DNA of 40,140 nt, taken from the NCBI RefSeq assembly GCF_004210305.1, contig NZ_SCFB01000003.1, forward strand, positions 1 to 40,140. Direction: 5' to 3'. A program made the position numbers and the translations under genes. The notes below the pieces were generated by a model that ran no database searches, was not told where the DNA came from, and saw only the letters and a list, made by a program, of their open reading frames with translations. The stretch is from Candidatus Finniella inopinata (GTDB lineage Bacteria > Pseudomonadota > Alphaproteobacteria > Paracaedibacterales > CAIULA01). Of this stretch, positions 8,637 through 17,307 are shown piece by piece. Position 1 is the stretch's first letter. Every line of letters starts with the position of its first letter.

Positions 8637-9818
8637 ATGCAAATTCAAAACAGAACTTCTAAAGGACTCAAGCACGAATTCACCGTTACAGTTCCCTTAC
8701 AAGATATCGACGAAAGGATTGTTAATTGGTTACAAGAAAGAGCCAAAAGCGTCCGCCTAGATGGTTTTCGCCCCGGAAAAGCCCCTTTAAATATTATTCG
8801 CCAACGATACGGTGATCAAGCTTTACAAGAAGCCAGAGAACATTTTGTTCGTACCGGTACAGAAAAGATTTATAAAGATCAGAATGTCAGAGTAGCCGGC
8901 AACCCTGTTTATGACTTTGGCGATTTAGAAAAAGAACAGGATTTTTCGTTTTCGATTGCTTTCGAGACGCTGCCTTCGTTTGATCTTAAAGATTTTTCAA
9001 AAATTAAGCTGGAAACGCTTGATGTTAAGGTTCCAGGCGAAGAAATCGAGAAATCTTTGAACCGCCTTGCTGAGGCGTATAAAGAATCTGGCGATGAGGC
9101 GTCGGCTCAAGACTTTAAAATTGATGATGAATTTGCCAAGAAGTTCGCGTGTGAAAACCTTGAAGCTTTGCGAGCCAAAATCGAGGAGACACTGAAAAGA
9201 GATTATGACCACTTAGCAAGATTATATTGCAAACGTCATTTATTGGATGCCTTGGCCGATGACTATACCTTCGACTTACCAGAAGCAATGGTTAAAAGTG
9301 AGTTTGATGCAATTTGGGGACGCCTGGAAAAAGAAATGGCGAATGCCAAAGAAAATGGCGACTTAAGTCCTGAAGAAGCTGATAAGCCCATGAAAGACTA
9401 TGAAGAAGAATACAGACAGATTGCAAGCCGACGGGTTCGGTTAGGCTTAGTTGTGGCAGAAGTTGCTAAGAAAAATAACATCAGTTTATCACCCGAGATG
9501 GTTCGTGATTTAATGGTGCAAGAAGCTATGCGATATCCCGGAGAGGAACAAGAGGTCGTGAAATACTACCGTTCCCATCCTGAAATGATTGAACACCTTA
9601 CAGGTCCTGCCCTGGAAGACAAGGTTGTTGATTTCATCGTATCCAAAGCTGATGTCAAAAAAATGGATATCACCTTTAAAGAACTTCAGAAAAAGTTGAA
9701 GGGTATTCTGCCGCAGTACGATGATGAAGAAGGTGCTGAAGGGGAGGCGTTAGCTGAAACGACAGCCGAGGTTGAAAAACCAAAAAAAGCTAAGAAAAAA
9801 ACAGAAACTGAGGCGTAG
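8637..9818 (+). CDS. tig: Trigger factor lacking the PPIase domain
   Basis: A ribosome-associated chaperone of 393 residues. The N-terminal ribosome-binding domain is intact, with the signature GFRPGKAP at residues 43-50. The C-terminal arm domain is also present (about residues 160-335, including [23 protein letters not shown] and VKSEFDAIW). Between them, the roughly 90-100 residue FKBP-type PPIase domain that normally follows the first arm helix is absent. The chain runs from [15 protein letters not shown] directly through a linker (residues 150-160) to IDDEFAKK. The C-terminus ends in an acidic then Lys-rich tail. The frame is continuous, so this is a clean domain deletion and not a frameshift. 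It precedes clpP by only 4 bp, the standard tig-clpP-clpX arrangement. Confidence 0.93.
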   Translation: MQIQNRTSKGLKHEFTVTVPLQDIDERIVNWLQERAKSVRLDGFRPGKAPLNIIRQRYGDQALQEAREHFVRTGTEKIYKDQNVRVAGNPVYDFGDLEKEQDFSFSIAFETLPSFDLKDFSKIKLETLDVKVPGEEIEKSLNRLAEAYKESGDEASAQDFKIDDEFAKKFACENLEALRAKIEETLKRDYDHLARLYCKRHLLDALADDYTFDLPEAMVKSEFDAIWGRLEKEMANAKENGDLSPEEADKPMKDYEEEYRQIASRRVRLGLVVAEVAKKNNISLSPEMVRDLMVQEAMRYPGEEQEVVKYYRSHPEMIEHLTGPALEDKVVDFIVSKADVKKMDITFKELQKKLKGILPQYDDEEGAEGEALAETTAEVEKPKKAKKKTETEA

Positions 9819-9822
9819 GTTT

Positions 9823-10476
9823 ATGAAAAATATTTTTGACCCTTCTTTGCAAACATCATCGCACATGACGCAATCAACTTTGGTGCCGATGGTTGTTGAA
9901 CAGACCAGCCGAGGCGAACGTTCCTATGACATTTACTCTCGTTTATTAAAAGAAAGAATTATCTTTTTGACGGGACAAATTTATGACGAAATGGCCGCCT
10001 TAATTTGTGCACAGCTTTTGTTTTTGGAATCAGAAAATCCAGGAAAAGATATATCATTGTATATCAATTCTCCGGGGGGTGTTGTAACCGCCGCCTTGTC
10101 AATCTTCGACACAATGAATTATATCAAGTGTGACGTATCCACGATTTGTCTTGGTCAAGCGTGTTCAGCAGGTTCTTTTTTGTTAGCGGCTGGAACACCC
10201 GGTAAGCGTTTTTCCCTAAACAATGCACGTGTTATGGTTCACCAACCATCAGGCGGCGCACAAGGGCAAGCGACTGACATTGAGATCCAAGCCCGCGAAA
10301 TTTTAAAAATTCGCGAACGGTTAAATCAAATTTATTCTAGGATAACAGGGCAAGATATAAAGATAATTGAAGAGGCGATGGAACGTGATCGTTTTATGTC
10401 AGCCGAAGAAGCGAAAGACTTTGGCATTGTCGATCATGTGGTGACCAACCGTGTCTCAAATTTGCTGAATGTTTAA
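9823..10476 (+). CDS. clpP: ATP-dependent Clp protease proteolytic subunit
   Basis: A ClpP serine protease of 217 residues that forms the tetradecameric chamber used by ClpX or ClpA. The catalytic triad is visible at S115 (GQACSAGSF), H140 (MVHQPSGG) and D189 ([12 protein letters not shown]). The oxyanion-region motif INSPGGVVT is present. The residue after the catalytic Ser is Ala, where Met is usual (ASMG). The start at ATG 9823 sits 4 bp after the tig stop with an AGG just upstream. A frame extension inside tig is not credible. Start alternatives are the ATG at 9865. The first residues would be a propeptide. Confidence 0.95.
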   Translation: MKNIFDPSLQTSSHMTQSTLVPMVVEQTSRGERSYDIYSRLLKERIIFLTGQIYDEMAALICAQLLFLESENPGKDISLYINSPGGVVTAALSIFDTMNYIKCDVSTICLGQACSAGSFLLAAGTPGKRFSLNNARVMVHQPSGGAQGQATDIEIQAREILKIRERLNQIYSRITGQDIKIIEEAMERDRFMSAEEAKDFGIVDHVVTNRVSNLLNV

Positions 10477-10629
10477 GATTGGTTTTTCGCAAAAATTAAC
10501 TTTTCATTGATGTTTCCCCGTTCATAATATGGATATAAGAAAAAGGGAGGATGAGTTTCTTCTGTTTCAAATCGGCGGAGTCTTGAAATGGTGCCTCTGT
10601 TAACGTCTACGACAAAGTGAGAGAACTTT

Positions 10630-11886
10630 ATGAGCAAAAATAATAGTAATGATGTCCCAGCCTTGTATTGTTCCTTTTGTGGAAAAAGCCAGCATGAGGT
10701 TAGAAAATTAATCGCAGGTCCAACCGTTTTTATCTGCGATGAGTGTGTAGACCTTTGCACCGATATCATTCGCGAAGAAAATCAATCGTCGCGCTTATCG
10801 ATACAAGAAGGGGTGCCGACACCGCAAGAAATTTTTAACGTATTGGAAGACTATGTTATTGGTCAAAACCACGCGAAGAAGGTTTTGTCCGTTGCTGTGC
10901 ACAACCATTATAAGCGGCTATCTTATGACACCAAAGGGTCAGACATAGAGATTGCTAAATCGAACGTTATGCTGATTGGTCCCACGGGAAGCGGTAAAAC
11001 GCTTTTGGCACAAACATTGGCTCGTATCATCGATGTTCCCTTTACCATGGCAGATGCCACAACCCTGACAGAAGCGGGTTACGTGGGCGAAGACGTAGAA
11101 AATATCATTTTAAAGCTGTTGCAGGCTGCCGATTATAACGTGGAGAAGGCTCAACGCGGCATTGTGTATATTGACGAGGTTGATAAAATTTCGCGCAAGT
11201 CTGATAACCCGTCCATAACTCGTGATGTTTCAGGGGAGGGCGTTCAGCAGGCCCTTCTCAAGATTATGGAGGGGACAGTTGCGTCAGTTCCACCGCAAGG
11301 TGGCCGTAAACATCCGCAGCAAGAGTTCCTGCAGGTTGATACAACGAATATATTGTTTATTTGTGGTGGCGCATTTGCCGGCTTAGACAAGATCATCTCA
11401 GCACGTGGGAAAGGGGCTGGCATCGGATTCGGAGCCACCGTGAAAAGTCCCGATGACAGGCAACAAGGAGATATTTTGAAAGACGTTGAGCCAGAGGATT
11501 TGCTGAAATTTGGTTTGATACCAGAATTTATCGGCCGTTTGCCCGTTATTGCTACATTGGGTGATCTGGATCAAGCTGCCCTGATTGAGATTTTGACAAA
11601 ACCGAAAAACGCCTTGGTCAAACAATATCGGCGCTTGTTTGAGATGGAACATACTCAATTAACGATTACAGAGGATGCGTTAAATTCTGTCGCAAATCGG
11701 GCTCTTGCCCGTAAAACAGGAGCTAGAGGCCTTCGATCAATCATGGAGCAAATCTTATTGGATATCATGTTTGAGCTTCCTTCGCACCACGATGTGGAGG
11801 AAGTTGTTATCAACAAAGGAGTTGTAGATAATCAAGATACCCCTGTAAAAGTTTATTCCAAAAAAAGCAGTGGCCAAATGGCCTAA
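10630..11886 (+). CDS. clpX: ATP-dependent Clp protease ATP-binding subunit ClpX
   Basis: An AAA+ unfoldase of 418 residues, normal length. The N-terminal C4 zinc-binding domain is intact (CSFC at about 14-17 and CDEC at about 37-40). Walker A is GPTGSGKT, Walker B is [10 protein letters not shown], and the pore loop GYVGED is present. The ClpP-docking loop carries GIGFGAT (the IGF motif), and the C-terminal sensor segment reads [13 protein letters not shown]. It lies 153 bp downstream of clpP. No lon gene follows, unlike in many alphaproteobacteria; the next 465 bp are non-coding. Confidence 0.97.
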   Translation: MSKNNSNDVPALYCSFCGKSQHEVRKLIAGPTVFICDECVDLCTDIIREENQSSRLSIQEGVPTPQEIFNVLEDYVIGQNHAKKVLSVAVHNHYKRLSYDTKGSDIEIAKSNVMLIGPTGSGKTLLAQTLARIIDVPFTMADATTLTEAGYVGEDVENIILKLLQAADYNVEKAQRGIVYIDEVDKISRKSDNPSITRDVSGEGVQQALLKIMEGTVASVPPQGGRKHPQQEFLQVDTTNILFICGGAFAGLDKIISARGKGAGIGFGATVKSPDDRQQGDILKDVEPEDLLKFGLIPEFIGRLPVIATLGDLDQAALIEILTKPKNALVKQYRRLFEMEHTQLTITEDALNSVANRALARKTGARGLRSIMEQILLDIMFELPSHHDVEEVVINKGVVDNQDTPVKVYSKKSSGQMA

Positions 11887-12351
11887 GCTATACTTTTCTG
11901 GGATGAACAGTTGGTTTTTTCTTGATTTTTGGCCCATCAACTTCGGTTCAAAAACTTTTCATAGTTTGTAGCGGAGATTTTTCAGTTGGTTTGTGTACAA
12001 AATCTCTGCCATAAATTCCCAACTGTTCACTCTTAATGGGGTATATGTCACTTGAGACCAGAATTGTTTATAGAATTCATTTTATTGGTAGAGGGGCGTT
12101 CACAACCCCAACACCCTTTGTGCCTTAAGTATTATTCTTAATTTTATAATTTTTCAGTCGGAAAGCATCTCTAAAATGTACAATACGCCTAAAATTTGAT
12201 ATAGTTATTAGGAAGGCTTTGGAAGCATGCCACGATAAATAACTTTCCTAGTAACTGCCTTTCTGTGGGAGTGTATTGTGTATAAATGTCCAAAAAATCT
12301 TGACTTTATTGTCACTATATGGCGTAAATAACTCCCTATAAGGAGTAATAT
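11887..12351. other. 465 bp intergenic region with nested inverted repeats
   Basis: No gene is supported here. Two nested structures are visible. The outer arms TGAACAGTTGG (11904-11914) and CCAACTGTTCA (12019-12029) are perfect 11 bp complements about 105 bp apart. Inside them, GCGGAGATTTT (11971-11981) pairs with AAAATCTCTGC (11999-12009) over 11 bp with one G-T wobble and a 17-nt loop. The shape resembles a small MITE-like or structured RNA element of about 126 bp. The right part (12030-12299) is AT-rich with nothing recognisable. The merR promoter lies at its right end. Confidence 0.5.
12300..12346 (+). promoter_or_regulatory. Candidate merR promoter with RBS-sequestering hairpin
   Basis: A -35-like TTGACT (12300-12305) is followed after 19 bp by TAAATA (12325-12330). 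The long 19 bp spacer is the hallmark of MerR-controlled promoters. Immediately downstream, ACTCC (12331-12335) is the exact complement of the Shine-Dalgarno GGAGT (12342-12346), with a 6-nt loop. A short hairpin could therefore mask the ribosome binding site. These are visual matches only. Confidence 0.4.
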
Positions 12352-12765
12352 ATGACACATTGGTATGTTAAAGAGCTAAGCGATTTAACTAAAGTCTCGC
12401 CCCAAACCCTGCATCATTACGATAGGATTGGTTTGCTTAAACCATCTGTAAGGCTTAACAATGGATATCGCATGTATTCTGAAGAAGATTTTTTGCGATT
12501 GAAAAAAATCATTGCTTTGAAATACTTCAAATTCAAATTGTCTCAAATAAAAAATTTACTGGAGAACGATACGAATATATTGGACCATTTGTTGGTTCAA
12601 GCACAGATATTAGAGAAAAAAGCAAAAGTACTAGCTGAAGCAAGTGAATGGCTTGAAAAAATTATATCTGAATGGAAGCACGATCGGTCCGTTTTTTGGA
12701 CATCTATGATAGAAGCAAGTGAGAATTTTGGAAAAAAATCCCAAACCCTTTTTGATGATAAATAG
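12352..12765 (+). CDS. MerR-family transcriptional regulator
   Basis: A regulator of 137 residues. The N-terminal winged helix-turn-helix is typical: WYVKELSDLTKVSPQTLHHYDRIGLLKP, shown here in parts as VKELSDLTKVS and LHHYDRIGLLKP, then NGYRMYSEEDFLRLKKI. A dimerisation helix of about 60 residues follows (residues 75-120). There are no metal-binding Cys and no long effector domain, so it belongs to the short MerR group responding to an unknown signal. The start ATG 12352 has a good GGAG upstream. The next gene on the same strand, 291 bp away, is a TauE/SafE exporter, which is the obvious but unproven target. Confidence 0.85.
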   Translation: MTHWYVKELSDLTKVSPQTLHHYDRIGLLKPSVRLNNGYRMYSEEDFLRLKKIIALKYFKFKLSQIKNLLENDTNILDHLLVQAQILEKKAKVLAEASEWLEKIISEWKHDRSVFWTSMIEASENFGKKSQTLFDDK

Positions 12766-12962
12766 CATCTCTAACGCTATTTTTATGGTTATAGGAAGGG
12801 TAATTAAAAACTTATCCCCCCTATTCAAACAACCATCTTCTTCTTAAGACAAAATCTCTTAGAAAAAATTATACAATTCGGTCATAATTTTAAAAATAAG
12901 CAAAAAAATAAATTTACAATAGGCAGCCTCTTACCTGCACTTTTCGATTGGAATTACCTTAA

Positions 12963-12993
12963 ACTTGAATGTGGCAAGTTTCGCTAGGCGAAA
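12963..12993 (+). promoter_or_regulatory. Palindromic sites upstream of the TauE/SafE gene
   Basis: ACTTG and CAAGT (12963-12967 and 12975-12979) form a dyad with a 7 bp centre. Directly next to it, TTTCGC-TAG-GCGAAA (12979-12993) is a perfect 6 bp hairpin. They lie in the 291 bp AT-rich gap 12766-13056, about 65-95 bp before the exporter start. They could be a MerR operator or a leader hairpin. The rest of the gap shows nothing recognisable. Confidence 0.3.
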
Positions 12994-13056
12994 AATAGTC
13001 TTAATTTCCCAACTAACTGGAGTGACATCGACTTAAAAATTGAGCATAGTGAAGGG

Positions 13057-14133
13057 ATGGACTTAAATATATTTTTCCCTACTGCTGGTTTAAGTTTTAA
13101 CGCTCTGACAATCTTGGCGGTAGGCCTGGTTGGCGGCGTTGTGTCTAGCAGCCTTGGTATTGGCAGCGGCGTTATTGTAACCCCAGCCTTATTGATGCTA
13201 ATTGGCGTCCCCCCTTTAGTTGCTGTAACATCACAAATGGGAAATGCCATAGGGGTGAATCTGATGGGATTTTTGGGTTATTGGCGAAAACGTGACGTTG
13301 ACTTTAGTCTAGGATTCTATCTTTTTTTAGGGGGGATTTTGGGCGCCTTCACGGAAATTTGGCTTCTAACAAGGCTTCGTCATAGTTCAGACAACCATGG
13401 TATGGCTATTGTCTACATAGTTGTCTTAGGGGTTTTGGCGACACTTCTTTCCATTCAAAGTATAAAAGCATTATTCAAACCAAAATCAGTCCAAAGAAGT
13501 GTGATGATGCGTCCTTGGATGATTTATTTTCCCTTTCATAAAATTTTCATACGTTCCCGAACAGAAATAAGTATCCTGATTCCTATTTTAGTTGGACTTG
13601 GAACGGGCTTGCTAACGTCAACACTTGGGGGCGGGAATAGCTTGTTTATGATGCCTATCATTTCTTATCTGATTGGACGTGTCAGCCCTGTCGTGCAGGG
13701 AACGACCTTGTTTGCGGCTTTCTTGATTACAACTGTGGTGACGGTGATTCATTGTTTTACCCGTATGCCTTTTGATTTGGTGTTGGTATTTATGCTTCTT
13801 ATTGGAGGGACGCTTGGCTCTAAACTTGGTCTTTTCATAAGTTATATATTTCCAAGACAATTTTTAGGGTTGTTAGGGGCTGGCGTAATATATTTGATAG
13901 CCGCAAAATTTGCATTAGATTTTTGCGGTTTAACAACGAGCAAATTTGGCTCCAATTCATGTTCAATTCCCACAAATATCCCTTGTGTGAACTCATCTTG
14001 GACCGTCTTGATATCAGATTTTATGAACGATTCTCTGGTAGTTTATGTCCTTTCCGGAATTTTTAGTATCATTTTACTGGCGATAATATTAGAAAAGATA
14101 TTGGAACGTGTGATCATTCATTTTTCGAAATAA
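13057..14133 (+). CDS. TauE/SafE family (DUF81) anion exporter-like membrane protein
   Basis: A polytopic inner-membrane protein of 358 residues. The duplicated family architecture is visible. The first half contains GVVSSSLGIGSGVIVTPALL and the second half the matching GLLTSTLGGGNSLFMMPIIS. About eight hydrophobic segments are seen. Members move sulfite, sulfoacetate or related anions, but specificity cannot be read here. The protein is longer than usual (about 250-280 residues). It has a charged loop around residues 140-175 and an extra hydrophobic helix at the C-terminus after a Cys/Ser-rich stretch. The start ATG 13057 follows GAAGGG closely. Its end overlaps the end of the minus-strand livM by 16 bp. 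Confidence 0.82.
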   Translation: MDLNIFFPTAGLSFNALTILAVGLVGGVVSSSLGIGSGVIVTPALLMLIGVPPLVAVTSQMGNAIGVNLMGFLGYWRKRDVDFSLGFYLFLGGILGAFTEIWLLTRLRHSSDNHGMAIVYIVVLGVLATLLSIQSIKALFKPKSVQRSVMMRPWMIYFPFHKIFIRSRTEISILIPILVGLGTGLLTSTLGGGNSLFMMPIISYLIGRVSPVVQGTTLFAAFLITTVVTVIHCFTRMPFDLVLVFMLLIGGTLGSKLGLFISYIFPRQFLGLLGAGVIYLIAAKFALDFCGLTTSKFGSNSCSIPTNIPCVNSSWTVLISDFMNDSLVVYVLSGIFSIILLAIILEKILERVIIHFSK

Positions 14134-15086
14134 TCACTGGTTTTTTTTGTTTTCCTTCGCCAGCCTTTAAAGGCCGGTACAATTCCTTTTGGAATGTACA
14201 TGATAATACCTAACAGGCAAAACCCATAGAATATATTCTTGATCCCTACAATTTCCTCACCCGACACGTACTGAATTACTTCGCCCAAAGGGACTAAAAT
14301 CAACGCCCCAACAATTGGCCCCATTAATGTTCCAACTCCCCCAACAATGGTTCCCATGGCCAATTCAATCGACCGTGATAAAGCCAATGTTTGATCGGGG
14401 AATAAGGTGTTTTGATAAAAGGCGTAAAAAATGCCACCAAGGCTGGTCAAACTGGCTGACAGTCCCATCACCTTAACTTTAACCCAAAAGGTTGAAATAC
14501 CTAACGCTTGGGCCGCTTGTTCATTTTCGCGGGTGGCTTGGCTGAAATACCCCAATCGTGTTTTTAAAAACAACCAACTAACCGCAAAACCTGCCACGAC
14601 CAAACCTAGAAATAAATAGTAAAACAGACTGATGCTGCCTCTTAAGTGCCAAAAATTAGAGACGGTATCAATGGGCAAGAATAAACCGGCTGCTCCTCCA
14701 AACAACGACCAATGGTCAAATATGACCCGGCCACATTCAGCGAATGCAATGGTTAAAAGGGTGAAGTAAACCCCTTGCACGCCGAACCGAAAACCTAAAA
14801 ATCCTATTGATGCACCTAATAGGCCTGATAAACCCATAATTGGCAAAGCTGTCAACCAAGGTGACCAACCAAATTGTAAAAATAAGCCAGCGGCCAAATA
14901 AGAACCCACCCCGGCATATAAAGCATGTCCAAACGACAGTTGACCTGCAAACCCTAATAACAGGTTCCAGGCTTGCCCCACATAAGCTGTGTAAAACGCT
15001 AAAATTAAAACTGATAATACATAAGCGTCGCAATAATAAGGGGCCGTCAGCAAAAGTATGGCAAAAATTCCGCATATTATTTTCAT
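14118..15086 (-). CDS. livM: Branched-chain amino acid ABC transporter permease (LivM family)
   Basis: An integral membrane permease of 322 residues. The LivM signature region is present: AWNLLLGFAGQLSFGHALYAG near residues 40-60 and GGVGTLMGPIVGA near residue 250. It is the last gene of a three-gene minus-strand operon, and its start overlaps the livH stop by 4 bp (ATGA). It should form the heterodimeric channel with LivH. The two ATPases, LivG and LivF, that normally follow are not here: the next gene downstream is the convergent TauE/SafE gene, whose end overlaps this one. The energising subunits must be encoded elsewhere or the system is broken. Confidence 0.88.
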   Translation of the reverse strand: MKIICGIFAILLLTAPYYCDAYVLSVLILAFYTAYVGQAWNLLLGFAGQLSFGHALYAGVGSYLAAGLFLQFGWSPWLTALPIMGLSGLLGASIGFLGFRFGVQGVYFTLLTIAFAECGRVIFDHWSLFGGAAGLFLPIDTVSNFWHLRGSISLFYYLFLGLVVAGFAVSWLFLKTRLGYFSQATRENEQAAQALGISTFWVKVKVMGLSASLTSLGGIFYAFYQNTLFPDQTLALSRSIELAMGTIVGGVGTLMGPIVGALILVPLGEVIQYVSGEEIVGIKNIFYGFCLLGIIMYIPKGIVPAFKGWRRKTKKTSDYFEK

Positions 15087-15946
15087 GCGCGTCTCGTTAA
15101 TAAACCTTGCGGCCTGATCAAAAGAATCAGTATCAAAAATCCGAAACTAACCAATGATTTGAGAGAACTTTGTGCATAAAAGGCCGTATAGGCTTCCACT
15201 ATCCCTAATACGATTCCTCCCAGCAAAGGGCCTGCCTGATGGGTCAAACCACCAATAATGACGATGGTAAAACTTAGAAGGGTTAATTGAGGTCCGGCCA
15301 GGGGCGATATATCCATCAACAGGCTGAACAAACAACCACTCACCGCCAAAACTATACCTGCTATGCCAAAGCTAAGTGCATACAGGTGGCGATCATTCAA
15401 ACCGATGGCTTGTGCTGTGAAACGATTGTCAGCACAAGCACGAATTGCTTTGCCAGTCGATGTGTAATAGTAAAAGTAAAACAGAATCCCTGTCGTCAAC
15501 AACGCCACCCCGGCTGTCACAAGACGCATGAAATCGATCAACATCGGACCCACGCTGATGGACTGCAAACTATAGGGTGTGACAATGAATTGTGATTGGG
15601 ACCCAAAAATTGATAGTTGTATATTGAGCAAAATAATACCAATTGCGCTAAGAGCAATAAACTGGCTGTGGTCAGAAGTTTTTAGAAGACGATTAACAAT
15701 TTTTTGTTGCAAACCATATCCACCAGCGAACAAAGCCAATGCTAAGAAAGGCAGGGTGAACAAGGGATTTATTCCAAAAGTGTTATAAAGGGTGGCCATG
15801 ACCAAGCCACTTAAAACCAAGATTTCTCCATGGGCAAAATTCACGATGCGCGTAACCCCAAAGACAACAGAAAGTCCCAAGGCCATCAAACCATATACCA
15901 AACCCATCAGTAAGCCGTTGACGCCTATCGTCAAGGCAACAATCAT
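15083..15946 (-). CDS. livH: Branched-chain amino acid ABC transporter permease (LivH family)
   Basis: A membrane permease of 287 residues. Typical LivH features are the opening GVNGLLMGLVYGLMALGLSVVFG and NFAHGEILVLSG near residue 35, plus GGLTHQAGPLLGGIVLGIVEA near residue 235. It is the middle gene of the operon. Its ATG overlaps the stop of the substrate-binding gene by 4 bp, and its stop overlaps the livM start by 4 bp, so the three proteins are made in a coupled way. The true substrate could be another amino acid or amide, as in many alphaproteobacterial Liv-type systems. Confidence 0.88.
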   Translation of the reverse strand: MIVALTIGVNGLLMGLVYGLMALGLSVVFGVTRIVNFAHGEILVLSGLVMATLYNTFGINPLFTLPFLALALFAGGYGLQQKIVNRLLKTSDHSQFIALSAIGIILLNIQLSIFGSQSQFIVTPYSLQSISVGPMLIDFMRLVTAGVALLTTGILFYFYYYTSTGKAIRACADNRFTAQAIGLNDRHLYALSFGIAGIVLAVSGCLFSLLMDISPLAGPQLTLLSFTIVIIGGLTHQAGPLLGGIVLGIVEAYTAFYAQSSLKSLVSFGFLILILLIRPQGLLTRRA

Positions 15947-17169
15947 GAATCTTTCCAGTTTGGGGCGGGGAAAATAGGCTGCATCTCTGCCAGCGAGGTG
16001 GGCAGGATAATCTTGGGTTTTCCTTGACGGTTTTGAAGGCTAACGGATTGAATGTTTTTGGCCTGCCCCTGGGCATCGAAGGCAATTGGTCCCCCGCAAA
16101 CAACCCGTTCCTTAATGTGGGTTTTAGCCAAAGCTTCACATAATGCTGCGGGGTCTGTCGATTCTGAGCGTTCATAGGCATTGGCTGCAATCCAAACGGC
16201 TTCAAATGTGAATGCGACGTTTAAATCAAATTGGGACTGGGGAAACAATTCGTAAAAAGTTTTGATAATGCTTTGTGAAAAGGGCGAAGAAGGGTTCGGC
16301 CAAGCGGTGTTTGTCATGCAAAAATCCGAATGTTCACCCAAGGCGCCGTAAAATTGCCTTTCATACATCCCAGGGCTTCCTGGACTTATAATTCCCATGG
16401 GCTGGTATCGTTGCTTCACGCATTCTCTGATCATTAAAATTGCATCATTTAAACGCGAGATGGGGATCAATAAGTCTGCCTTAGACGCTTTTACGCGACT
16501 GATCTCTGCTGATAAATCTTGCGTGCGCGGGTCATAACTTAAAGAATCAATAATCGAAAACGGCAGCTGATATTTTGATAGTCCCGCCTGAAAGGCCTGA
16601 ACCATTGATTCTCCATACGTATCATTGATATGTAAAATAATGGCTGTTTTAGGATGCTTTTTTGTTTGGCCAAACAACTGCTCCATCAGCCCTAAACCAT
16701 TGTGCGCCAATGTTTCTGTCGTTGGAAAATTACGGAAAAGATATTTATAACCCTGCTGCGTCAACTTTGGCGAAGCCGCAATATTCACAACAAGGGGAAT
16801 CTTACGCTGTTCACAAACCTGGGCAATGGCCGCCGTTATACCGGAATGATGGGCCCCAACAAGCAAATGGGCGCCCTGACTAATCAACTTTTCTGCCTTC
16901 GTTCGGCCTTGATCCACCCCTGATTCCGTGTCAGCATAAATCATTCTTAAATTAGGCTGGCTTTCTTGAAGACAGTGGGCAGCGAGGCGGGCACCTTGTT
17001 CACAACTGATACCAACTTGAGCATCGGCCCCTGTTTTCGGTGACAACACGCCTATTTGGAACGTTCCATCTTTTTTTTTACCGCACCCTGCAACCCCTGC
17101 TAGAGATAATCCTAATGCAGCAAGGGAGGTAAGGTTGAATTGACGGCGGGTTAAAGAAGGCGCAGGCAT
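15943..17169 (-). CDS. ABC transporter substrate-binding lipoprotein (Leu/Ile/Val-binding type)
   Basis: A periplasmic binding protein of 408 residues (peripla_BP_6 fold), first gene of the liv-type operon. The N-terminus combines a twin-arginine-like TRRQF with a hydrophobic stretch and a lipobox LAGVAGC, so it is probably a lipoprotein tethered at the membrane. The mature part begins with FQIGVLSPKTGADAQVG, typical of LivJ/LivK-like and amide-binding proteins, and contains LLVGAHHSGITAA. The start is taken at ATG 17169. A TTG at 17196 would add nine residues before the Tat-like motif without improving the signal. The ligand cannot be predicted. Confidence 0.85.
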   Translation of the reverse strand: MPAPSLTRRQFNLTSLAALGLSLAGVAGCGKKKDGTFQIGVLSPKTGADAQVGISCEQGARLAAHCLQESQPNLRMIYADTESGVDQGRTKAEKLISQGAHLLVGAHHSGITAAIAQVCEQRKIPLVVNIAASPKLTQQGYKYLFRNFPTTETLAHNGLGLMEQLFGQTKKHPKTAIILHINDTYGESMVQAFQAGLSKYQLPFSIIDSLSYDPRTQDLSAEISRVKASKADLLIPISRLNDAILMIRECVKQRYQPMGIISPGSPGMYERQFYGALGEHSDFCMTNTAWPNPSSPFSQSIIKTFYELFPQSQFDLNVAFTFEAVWIAANAYERSESTDPAALCEALAKTHIKERVVCGGPIAFDAQGQAKNIQSVSLQNRQGKPKIILPTSLAEMQPIFPAPNWKDS

Positions 17170-17269
17170 ACAAAAGATTCTTTCAAAGATGATCAACAGA
17201 AACTTTACTAAAGTTTTCCTAAACCATCAAGGTATCTGTATAATGCCCGGTTCTGCAAGTTAGAAAGGC

Positions 17270-17283
17270 GCGGTCTTGAGACC
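17270..17283 (-). terminator. Small hairpin downstream of the exporter ATPase gene
   Basis: CGGTCT (17270-17275) and AGACCG (17278-17283) form a 6 bp stem with a 2-nt centre, about 25 bp past the stop of the minus-strand ATPase gene. Read leftward it is followed by CGCCTTTCTAAC, a weak T-containing tract. It could be a terminator or an operator for the liv-type operon. Confidence 0.3.
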
Positions 17284-17307
17284 GTGGGATCTTAACAAGG
17301 TTTAACT

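Noticed and set aside
9772-10476. Longer ClpP starting inside tig
   Set aside because: The extra 17 residues are Lys/Arg-rich shadow of the tig tail, and ATG 9823 gives the usual ClpP N-terminus.
13618-13860. Minus-strand ORF inside the TauE/SafE gene
   Set aside because: It is antisense to conserved membrane segments, has a composition unlike a real protein and has no ribosome site.
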